From Microcaldota archaeon (GTDB taxonomy: Archaea; Micrarchaeota; Micrarchaeia; Micrarchaeales; Micrarchaeaceae), in the NCBI GenBank assembly GCA_021836925.1, contig JAKBHG010000043.1, positions 1-6,083 of the forward strand: DNA of 6,083 nucleotides, written 5' to 3'. The translations under genes and the position numbers were made by a program. Positions 1 to 4,868 of the stretch are shown here, in pieces. Under the pieces are notes generated by a model. That model was given only the letters and a program-made list of their open reading frames with translations, ran no database searches and had not been told where the DNA came from. The first letter of the stretch is position 1. Every line of letters starts with the position of its first letter.

Positions 1-180
1 TTCGCGGCTGCGGCCCAGGCGGAAGTCGTAGATGTTGTAAGGATGATCGTCATCACCGATGTACACCCACATATAGGCCCGTGTGGATTTATCCTTCGCC
101 TGCATCGGCATGTGGGTGTCATCGGTGGCGATCAGATGGGATTCCAGCACGCGCTCGATCATGGGCGGGAAGGTACCCTG
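1..180 (-). CDS. IS66-family transposase, internal fragment
   Basis: Read on the minus strand, this stretch gives about 60 open codons that match the start of the DDE catalytic core of IS66-type transposases. It contains MIERVLESHL, then the first catalytic aspartate region IATDDT (118-129), then a WVYIGDDDHPY segment (around 37-69) and YDFRLGRSRE at the window edge. In this family the order aDDT, then W-Y-G-D--HPY, then D---sRsr is the usual one, so I am fairly sure of the assignment. The reading frame is unbroken to the left edge, so the C-terminal part lies outside. Recognisable similarity stops at about 165-180, although hundreds of N-terminal residues (leucine zipper, zinc-finger-like region) should precede it. 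The fragment is therefore truncated at its N-terminus and probably not functional. The frame stays open further right but the residues look unrelated. Its codons (few ATA or AGG) differ from the genes to the right, which suggests a foreign or bacterial source, or a chimeric join. Confidence 0.72.
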
Positions 181-245
181 CGCGGGCCGACTTCCAAACC
201 CCGCCCGGCCGGGGTAGGTTGGCGGACCCCACTCCCAGGGATCCC
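181..245. other. GC-rich junction between transposase fragment and glycosylase gene
   Basis: This short, very GC-rich stretch separates the broken transposase from the glycosylase start codon. It contains the perfect palindrome CCCGGCCGGG (204-213), within a possible hairpin pairing CCCCG (199-203) with CGGGG (210-214). There is no T-run to make it a clear terminator. I see no TATA-like box and no convincing Shine-Dalgarno sequence for the gene that follows, and no recognisable IS terminal inverted repeat. The place where transposase similarity ends (about 170-180) is the likely recombination, deletion or assembly breakpoint. Confidence 0.45.
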
Positions 246-818
246 ATGGACGACGGCAGGCAGCGGTGCGGCTGGTGCGAGAGCTCCGGCCTCATGCGCC
301 GGTACCACGACACCGAGTGGGGCGCGCCGCTGCACGATGACCGCGCGCTGTTCGAGTTCCTGGTGCTGGAGGGCATGCAGGCGGGCCTCAGCTGGCTCAC
401 CGTGCTCAGGAAGCGCGAGAATTATCGGAAGGCGTTCTCCGGCTTCGACCCTAGGAAGGTAGCGAGATATGACAAAAAGAAAGTGGGATCGCTCCTCAAT
501 GACAGCGGCATAATACGCAACAGGCTGAAGATCGAATCCGCGGTCTCCAACGCGAAGGCGTTCCTGGCGGTGCAGAAGGAGTTCGGCAGCTTCGACAGGT
601 ACATCTGGGGGTTCGTCGGCGGCAGGCCGATAAGGAACAGGTGGGTCACGCTCAAGCAGATACCTGCAACGAGCAGGAAATCGGATGAGCTGAGCAAGGA
701 CCTGAAGTCCCGCGGCTTCAAGTTCGTGGGTTCAACAATAGTCTACGCGCACATGCAGGCCACCGGGATGGTCAACGACCACATCCTCTCGTGTTTCAGG
801 TATGGGCAGCTGCGCTGA
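246..818 (+). CDS. tag: DNA-3-methyladenine glycosylase I (Tag family)
   Basis: This enzyme removes 3-methyladenine from alkylated DNA and starts base excision repair in the cytoplasm. The 190-residue product has the family's usual length (E. coli Tag is 187) and aligns throughout. It opens with RCGWC and has YHDTEWG (20-26), LEGMQAGLSWLTVL (41-54), KRENY, FDP, GIIRNR, RGFKFVGSTI and a terminal VNDHILSC. The four zinc ligands of E. coli Tag (Cys4, His17, His175, Cys179) are all present at a constant offset of four as Cys8, His21, His179 and Cys183. The base-recognition residues Tyr16, Glu38 and Trp46 correspond to Tyr20, Glu42 and Trp50. I chose the ATG at 246 because homology begins a few residues after it; upstream in-frame codons run into the GC-rich junction and transposase fragment. 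No promoter is visible upstream. The first third is noticeably GC-richer, with several CGC/CGG Arg codons, while the rest uses ATA and AGG like the neighbours. Tag is mainly a bacterial family, so lateral acquisition is plausible. Confidence 0.95.
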   Translation: MDDGRQRCGWCESSGLMRRYHDTEWGAPLHDDRALFEFLVLEGMQAGLSWLTVLRKRENYRKAFSGFDPRKVARYDKKKVGSLLNDSGIIRNRLKIESAVSNAKAFLAVQKEFGSFDRYIWGFVGGRPIRNRWVTLKQIPATSRKSDELSKDLKSRGFKFVGSTIVYAHMQATGMVNDHILSCFRYGQLR

Positions 819-833
819 GCGCCGCCCGAGAAC

Positions 834-843
834 TAATTTATTG
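834..843 (+). promoter_or_regulatory. Possible TATA-like box upstream of the HPP-family gene
   Basis: TAATTTATTG in the 63-bp gap after the glycosylase gene is the only A/T-rich element there. It lies about 40 bp before the ATG at 882. A start site 25 or so bases downstream would give a leader of roughly 15-20 nt. The match to the archaeal TATA consensus is only moderate. Confidence 0.4.
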
Positions 844-881
844 TTTCTTATGGCTCTATCTCTTGCAAAGATGAAGGTGAT

Positions 882-1520
882 ATGGTACAGAATATAAGGC
901 CGGCTCGACGCAGAAGTCGGCATGGGCGCCTGGAGGCGAAGCTCAGGAACGTAACGATACCCGCGCTGCTCACGGCGGTAAGCATGACGTTCATACTCAT
1001 GACACTCAACTACTTCCATTTCGATGTGGCGTACGGGGCCGGCACCACGGCCATAATCTTTGCCTCGTTCGCCTCAAGTGCCTTCATACTGTTCATGACG
1101 CCGAAGGCGAAGGGAGCCAGGGTATCCAGGTTCATCAAGAGCTACCTAATAGGAGGGGTGGTCGGCCTTATAGGCTCGCAGCTGCTCGCTTATGCGCCGC
1201 TGTACATGGTGGCCGCGGCAGTGGTGTTCGTGGTATCTGTGCTGCTTTACGTAGCCGACAGCCAGCATGCGCCTGCTGTAGCGATCGCGTTCGCCTTCGT
1301 GGTGTTCCACATCGACATGCTCGGAATACTCGTAGTCGTATCCGGAGCGCTGCTGCTCATAGCGCTCAGGTTCGTGCTGGAAAAGTTCGTTTTCATGATA
1401 GAGGGGTTTGAGGAGGGAATCTCAGGTGGCGCAGGCGGCACCCGTAAGGGGAAACCGCAGGTATATAAAATGCGCAATTCAATGGTAGTTAGAAAGCAGG
1501 GCCGCGACCAGCGGAGGTAA
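882..1520 (+). CDS. HPP-family integral membrane protein
   Basis: A 212-residue membrane protein. The N-terminus (1-22) is Arg-rich and probably cytoplasmic. Hydrophobic segments follow at about 25-43, 52-72, 86-104, 107-125 and 146-168, with a weaker one near 131-142. The layout fits the HPP family: AYGAGTTAIIFASFASSAF (50-68), a Pro-Lys loop (74-80), a Gly-rich helix, then SQHAPAVAIAFAF (127-139), where the family signature HPPAgAtA normally lies. Here the signature reads His-Ala-Pro. The tail (175-212) is hydrophilic, Gly-rich then basic. Some cyanobacterial and chloroplast HPP proteins have been linked to nitrite transport, but the substrate here cannot be told. The start is ATG 882, directly preceded by AGGTGAT (875-881), a good match to the 16S 3' end but at very short spacing. 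The antiporter gene follows after 5 bp, so the two are probably co-transcribed. The family call rests on pattern recognition; another small multi-pass protein is possible. Confidence 0.65.
   Translation: MVQNIRPARRRSRHGRLEAKLRNVTIPALLTAVSMTFILMTLNYFHFDVAYGAGTTAIIFASFASSAFILFMTPKAKGARVSRFIKSYLIGGVVGLIGSQLLAYAPLYMVAAAVVFVVSVLLYVADSQHAPAVAIAFAFVVFHIDMLGILVVVSGALLLIALRFVLEKFVFMIEGFEEGISGGAGGTRKGKPQVYKMRNSMVVRKQGRDQRR
1462..1469 (+). promoter_or_regulatory. Internal TATA box for the antiporter gene
   Basis: TATATAAA, the best archaeal TATA-box match in the window, lies inside the last codons of the HPP-family gene, 57 bp before the antiporter ATG. Initiation about 25 bases downstream would leave a leader of roughly 30-35 nt containing the ribosome binding site at 1513-1518. 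This suggests that the antiporter can be transcribed independently of the gene before it. Confidence 0.5.
1513..1518 (+). promoter_or_regulatory. Strong Shine-Dalgarno site of the antiporter gene
   Basis: GGAGGT overlaps the last Arg codon and the first base of the stop codon of the HPP-family gene and lies 7 nt before ATG 1526. It is the strongest ribosome binding site in the window and fixes the antiporter start. Ribosomes terminating on the upstream gene would be well placed to reinitiate. Confidence 0.8.
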
Positions 1521-1525
1521 TAATC

Positions 1526-2845
1526 ATGGTGCTATCTGTAGGGCCAGCATTCATATTCGTGGCGGCGGTCTCATTTCTTGGATTTGCAATATTCGCGCTC
1601 TTCGATAGAATAAGGATAACGAGCGTGATACCCCTCATGCTGATCGGCCTGCTGATAGGGCCGGTGCTCCACCTGATCAACACCTCGGCCAGCAGCACGA
1701 TAGCGACCCTTACCCCTTACATAATAGCGATAGCGGTCTCGTTCGTGCTTTTCGACGTTGGCCTCAACATAAGGTTCAAGAGCCTGAGCAAGGTGCTGGT
1801 GAGCGCCACTAAGTTCCTGTTCATCACGCAGATACTTGTAAGCCTTTTGGCCGCGTTCCTCATCCACTTCTTCATGGGCTGGTCCATAATATACTCGCTC
1901 ATATTCGGCTTCGCGATCTCGGGGCCCAGCACAATAATAATACCGACGCTGGTGAAAAAGCTCAATGTGAGCGACAACATAAAGACGACCATGGTGTACG
2001 AAAGCACCGTGAGCGACGTGCTTCAGCTCATAGTGCCGCTCACGCTCATAGGCATAGTGGTAAATCCCGCTTCGATAACGCTCACAACGGTCGGCGACAG
2101 CGTATTCACGCAGCTCGTGGGAGGGGTTCTCCTCGGCGTCATATCCGCCTTCTTCTGGCTGTACATACTCAACAGGTTCGGCGACTACAGCCAGGACTAC
2201 AGCTGGATTCTCACTATAACCATGATCATAGCCACGTACGGCATCGCCACATATACCGGATTGAACAGCACAATATCGGTGTTCGTGTTCGGGATACTGT
2301 TCGCCAACATAGGGTCCAGGAAGAGCGTGACTGACGGCCGTGTGCACGATCCGCTCGGGAAGTACTTCGCTACGAAACAGGACGTTGAGCACACCACCGA
2401 GTACCAGAGGGAGATAGTGTTCTTCGTCAGCACCTTCTTCTTCGTGTACATAGGGCTGCTGTTCAACATAAGCAGCATCAGCTACGCGTATATCGCAATA
2501 GCAATGATACTCACGCTCATAGCGTTCCTGATAAGGATACCATTGACCACCCTGCTGAGCAAGATAATATCTTCAGACAAGAAGGTAGCCGCAGTGGAGA
2601 GGTCGCTGATCTACTTCAACATACCGCGAGGGCTCTCTCCCGCAATAATAGCCACGGTACCGCTGATCTACGGGATAGTGATACCTGGGTTCGTGGACCT
2701 GATATTCCTTGTGATACTGTTCACCAACGTCGCGTTCACGATAGGGGTATTCATAACCTATAAGCCGTCGGCCCTGCCGCAGCCGTCTTCCGCATCTTCG
2801 GCCTCGGCGTCCGGATCAGGCAAGGCAGCCGCGACCGGGAAGTAG
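1526..2845 (+). CDS. Cation/proton antiporter (CPA superfamily, Kef/NhaP-like)
   Basis: This 439-residue multi-pass protein probably exchanges Na+ or K+ for H+ across the cytoplasmic membrane. About twelve hydrophobic segments run from residue 7 to about 411. Family landmarks appear in order: GLLIGP (41-46) in the second helix; LFDVGLNI (75-82), the usual FxxGL region; ISGPSTIIIPTLVKKL (131-146), where CPA1 proteins have the T-D-P stretch of the first unwound helix; YESTVSD (158-164), the ion-binding helix; GLNSTISVFVFGILFANI (245-262); and IPRGLSPAI (366-374) with the conserved Arg368. Asp164 should be the proton/cation-binding aspartate. Its partner, Asn in CPA1 (ND) or Asp in CPA2 (DD), is Ser163 here. 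There is no C-terminal TrkA/RCK nucleotide-binding domain as in Kef or some K+ exporters. Instead the protein ends in a Ser/Ala/Gly/Pro-rich tail (415-439). The start is fixed by GGAGGT 7 nt upstream. The gene is coupled to the HPP-family gene and may have its own promoter. Ion specificity cannot be deduced. Confidence 0.88.
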   Translation: MVLSVGPAFIFVAAVSFLGFAIFALFDRIRITSVIPLMLIGLLIGPVLHLINTSASSTIATLTPYIIAIAVSFVLFDVGLNIRFKSLSKVLVSATKFLFITQILVSLLAAFLIHFFMGWSIIYSLIFGFAISGPSTIIIPTLVKKLNVSDNIKTTMVYESTVSDVLQLIVPLTLIGIVVNPASITLTTVGDSVFTQLVGGVLLGVISAFFWLYILNRFGDYSQDYSWILTITMIIATYGIATYTGLNSTISVFVFGILFANIGSRKSVTDGRVHDPLGKYFATKQDVEHTTEYQREIVFFVSTFFFVYIGLLFNISSISYAYIAIAMILTLIAFLIRIPLTTLLSKIISSDKKVAAVERSLIYFNIPRGLSPAIIATVPLIYGIVIPGFVDLIFLVILFTNVAFTIGVFITYKPSALPQPSSASSASASGSGKAAATGK

Positions 2846-2880
2846 CTGAAAATAGATGGCACGCCAAGAAGGAAGCGCGC
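2846..2880. other. Convergent intergenic gap
   Basis: Only 35 bp separate the stop codons of the plus-strand antiporter and the minus-strand threonyl-tRNA synthetase. Neither strand has a clear T-run or stable hairpin here, so the transcripts probably overlap at their 3' ends. Confidence 0.5.
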
Positions 2881-4587
2881 TCAGTAGGACAGTGCCTGCG
2901 AGCGCTCTTCCGCCTCATTCCTTACCTTGCCGATGAAATCCGCGATGGCAATCGCGTTGGTCTGCTTGCCGTCCCTGTTCCTGACGGATATCGTGCCTGC
3001 TTCCTGCTCCTTCTTTCCAAGCACTATGGTGTAGGGCACCTGCTGCAGTTTCGCGTCGCGTATCTTGTACTCAAGGGTCTTGTCTGATATGTCAAGGTCG
3101 GCGCGTATCCCCGCGCCCTTCAGTTCCTTGTGAACCTTTGACGCATAGTCGTTGACCGCCTCGGATATCGACACGATGCGCACCTGTGTCGGTGCCAACC
3201 ATGTCGGGAACTTGCCCTGGTAATGCTCCACGAGTACTCCTATGAACCTCTCGAAGCTGCCTATGAGGGTTCTGTGCACTATGACTGGTGTCGACTGCTC
3301 GCCCTTGTCGTTCGCATACGTGAGCTTGAACCTTATCGGCTGCTGGTAGTCGAGCTGTATTGTGAGGCACTGCCACCTCCTTCCCATTGCGTCGAGCACG
3401 TCGCCGTCTATCTTCGGGCCGTAGAATGCGCCATCCTTGTCCTTTATGCCGTACTTCATGCCGTTCTTATCGAGCGCGGACTTCAGCTTCGCCTCCGCCT
3501 TTCTCCACAGCTCCTCGTCGCCGATGTGCTGGTCGGGCATTGTCGACAGGTACAGCTCGTACTTCATGCCGAATACCTCATAAACCTCCTTCGCCATCCT
3601 CAGCAGCACGGATATCTCTTCCTCTATCTGGTCCTCCGCTAGGAATATGTGCGCATCATCCTGGGTGAGCTGGCGTACGCGGAGCAGCCCTGTAAGCGCT
3701 CCGCTTATCTCATTCCTGAACAGAGTATCAAACTCCGCGAATCTTAGCGGCAGGTCCCTGTAGCTTCTGCTCCTTGCCTTGTACACCATTATGGCCGAGG
3801 GACATCCCATGGCTCTCAGGCCGAGCTCTTCGCCGCTGCCCGAGTCAAAGACAAACATGTTCTCCTTGTACTTCTCGATATGCCCGCTCACATGCCAGAG
3901 CGCGAGGTTCGCGACCTGCGGCGTGCTTATTTCCTCATAGTCGTATTCTTCCTCCTTTCCGCGTACGAACCTGACAAGCTCCTTATAGACTATGTAACCC
4001 TTGTTGTGCCAGTAGACCATGCCCGGTGAAACCTCCTGGAAGCTGTAAAGGTCCATCTTCTCTCCGATGGTCCTATGGTCCGTATCCGGCAGTCCCGACC
4101 AGTCGCTCTTCTTTACTATGGAAAGGTCGACCTTCCTGTGCGCTTTCGGCCTGTTGTTCTGCGCCGCGCCCGCGCTTTCTCCGTAGTTCCTAGACTGTTC
4201 CGCGAGCGGGTGCCCCTTTATCATGAGGCTGAGCCTCTTGTTCCAGCCGAACGGCGCTGAGAACACCTCTATGCCTTTCTCCTCCGCCGCGACTGTTCGC
4301 ATGAGATCCAGCATCGCGAGCGCCTCCTTCGGCGACTCAAGGTTGGAGGACAGGTGCGCGAACGGGTAGATGACCAGCCTCTTCACGCCCTGCTTCTTGG
4401 CGAACGCGATTGAGTCAGCCACCGCCTTATTCGCGTGTTCCTCCGTGTCGCCCTTCTCGACCGCAACGAGCATGACGAGCGCATCCGTTACCACTACCGG
4501 CTTCTTCTCCGCACTCTCGTAGCTGCTTGACTCGGGCTCTATGGGCTCGAACTCTATCTTATTCACGTCTAACTGCAGTACTTTCAT
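2881..4587 (-). CDS. thrS: Threonyl-tRNA synthetase, archaeal type with N-terminal editing domain
   Basis: This enzyme charges tRNA-Thr with threonine and clears mischarged Ser-tRNA-Thr. The 568-residue protein has three parts. Residues 1-135 form the archaeal D-Tyr-deacylase-like editing domain, with YPFAHLSS (74-81) and KGHPLAEQSR (124-133). By comparison with the Pyrococcus abyssi domain, His78, Lys117 and Glu130 correspond to its His83, Lys121 and Glu134. Residues 175-465 are the class II catalytic core: motif 1 around Pro223, MGCPSAIM (260-267), motif 2 FRNEISGALTGLLRVR (290-305), DDAHIF (310-315) and motif 3 GSFERFIG (443-450). Zinc ligands are Cys262, His313 and His438. Residues 466-568 are the anticodon-binding domain. 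It is shorter than the roughly 610-625 residues I recall for many archaeal homologues; the link between editing and catalytic domains (about 136-172) is hydrophilic and probably flexible. The start ATG is preceded by GTGAT 3 nt away, and the N-terminus matches the family start. All essential residues are present, so it should be active in both charging and proofreading. Confidence 0.97.
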   Translation of the reverse strand: MKVLQLDVNKIEFEPIEPESSSYESAEKKPVVVTDALVMLVAVEKGDTEEHANKAVADSIAFAKKQGVKRLVIYPFAHLSSNLESPKEALAMLDLMRTVAAEEKGIEVFSAPFGWNKRLSLMIKGHPLAEQSRNYGESAGAAQNNRPKAHRKVDLSIVKKSDWSGLPDTDHRTIGEKMDLYSFQEVSPGMVYWHNKGYIVYKELVRFVRGKEEEYDYEEISTPQVANLALWHVSGHIEKYKENMFVFDSGSGEELGLRAMGCPSAIMVYKARSRSYRDLPLRFAEFDTLFRNEISGALTGLLRVRQLTQDDAHIFLAEDQIEEEISVLLRMAKEVYEVFGMKYELYLSTMPDQHIGDEELWRKAEAKLKSALDKNGMKYGIKDKDGAFYGPKIDGDVLDAMGRRWQCLTIQLDYQQPIRFKLTYANDKGEQSTPVIVHRTLIGSFERFIGVLVEHYQGKFPTWLAPTQVRIVSISEAVNDYASKVHKELKGAGIRADLDISDKTLEYKIRDAKLQQVPYTIVLGKKEQEAGTISVRNRDGKQTNAIAIADFIGKVRNEAEERSQALSY

Positions 4588-4590
4588 ATG

Positions 4591-4595
4591 ATCAC
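4591..4595 (-). promoter_or_regulatory. Shine-Dalgarno-like GTGAT of the ThrRS gene
   Basis: On the minus strand GTGAT lies 3 nt before the start codon and can pair with the 3' end of archaeal 16S rRNA (AUCAC). It supports the chosen start codon. Confidence 0.4.
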
Positions 4596-4645
4596 ACGAT
4601 TAGCGCAAAGGATACAGCTGCGCCTGATATACTTGACAAGCTCAA

Positions 4646-4655
4646 CTATATTTAG
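4646..4655 (-). promoter_or_regulatory. TATA-like box of the ThrRS gene
   Basis: On the minus strand the sequence reads CTAAATATAG, the most TATA-like element upstream of the synthetase. It lies 58 bp before the start codon, giving an expected leader of about 30-40 nt. On the plus strand the same bases read CTATATTTAG, so the box could also serve rightward transcription. Confidence 0.45.
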
Positions 4656-4695
4656 ATTGCTGTTATTGCCGCTGCCGCGGCTGAGGAAAAGCATT

Positions 4696-4723
4696 GCATG
4701 ATATGCGCCTACAGGCGCGATGC
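4696..4723. repeat. Inverted repeat / potential hairpin
   Basis: GCGCC (4705-4709) pairs with GGCGC (4714-4718) across a TACA loop. The stem is extended, past a bulge, by GCAT (4696-4699) with ATGC (4720-4723). On the minus strand, the direction of the flanking genes, a short TTTT run follows about 6 nt past the stem, so it could help end the deoxyhypusine synthase transcript. It could equally be part of an RNA on the plus strand. Confidence 0.4.
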
Positions 4724-4796
4724 CGTTTGGAATTGACCACTCTTCACCAGATCAACCTTCTCTGCCTCTTTATCTATATCCTATGCCCCGCGCTAC

Positions 4797-4810
4797 TTTT
4801 TATCTTTTTT
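4797..4810 (+). terminator. T-rich run, possible plus-strand terminator
   Basis: TTTTTATCTTTTTT on the plus strand resembles an archaeal U-tract terminator, but no protein-coding gene on that strand would need one here. It only makes sense if a small RNA is transcribed rightward from the 4646-4655 box. Otherwise it is just an A-rich stretch on the minus strand. Confidence 0.25.
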
Positions 4811-4827
4811 GTGCAGGATTGGCTTGT

Positions 4828-4859
4828 CCGCCACCTGGCGCACATTCGTGCGGCCGCGG
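4828..4859 (-). terminator. GC-rich hairpin after the deoxyhypusine synthase stop
   Basis: CGCAC (4839-4843) pairs with GTGCG (4848-4852) around a four-base loop, and CCGC (4828-4831) can pair with GCGG (4856-4859) outside it. The structure begins about 10 nt downstream of the deoxyhypusine synthase stop codon. It lacks a following T-run on the minus strand, so it may stabilise the 3' end rather than terminate transcription. Confidence 0.3.
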
Positions 4860-4868
4860 TCCACCCCT

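Larger units (their letters stand above)
4588..4868. other. Non-coding stretch between ThrRS and deoxyhypusine synthase
   Basis: These 281 bp hold no convincing gene. The plus-strand open frames starting at 4694 and 4720 run into the antisense of deoxyhypusine synthase and look like no protein family. I find no tRNA or other recognised RNA fold. What it does contain is a TATA-like box (4646-4655), a hairpin (4696-4723), a pyrimidine/T-rich stretch (4767-4810) and a GC-rich hairpin just after the deoxyhypusine synthase stop codon (4828-4859). Its length and A/T boxes suggest that the two flanking minus-strand genes are separate transcription units. Confidence 0.55.

Noticed and set aside
43..462. 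Plus-strand open frame across the transposase fragment and glycosylase start
   Set aside because: It is a Pro/Arg/Gly-rich shadow frame overlapping the glycosylase gene in another frame, with no family resemblance.
871..897. Eight-codon leader peptide frame before the HPP-family gene
   Set aside because: It is too short, lacks a ribosome binding site and has no attenuator-like structure; mentioned only as part of the odd start context.
1571..2392. Long minus-strand open frame of 273 codons
   Set aside because: It lies opposite the antiporter gene and is rich in Tyr, Arg, Glu and His, typical of antisense reading of a membrane protein gene with ATA-rich codons. No motifs are visible.
2846..2880. 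Bidirectional terminator between the convergent genes
   Set aside because: No stable hairpin and no T-run on either strand in these 35 bp.
3223..3642. Plus-strand open frame inside the ThrRS gene
   Set aside because: It is antisense to a certain gene containing class II motifs and has no start signal of its own or family similarity.
4588..4720. T-box or other riboswitch controlling the synthetase
   Set aside because: T-box leaders are bacterial. I see no specifier loop or T-box consensus, and the likely leader is only 30-40 nt.
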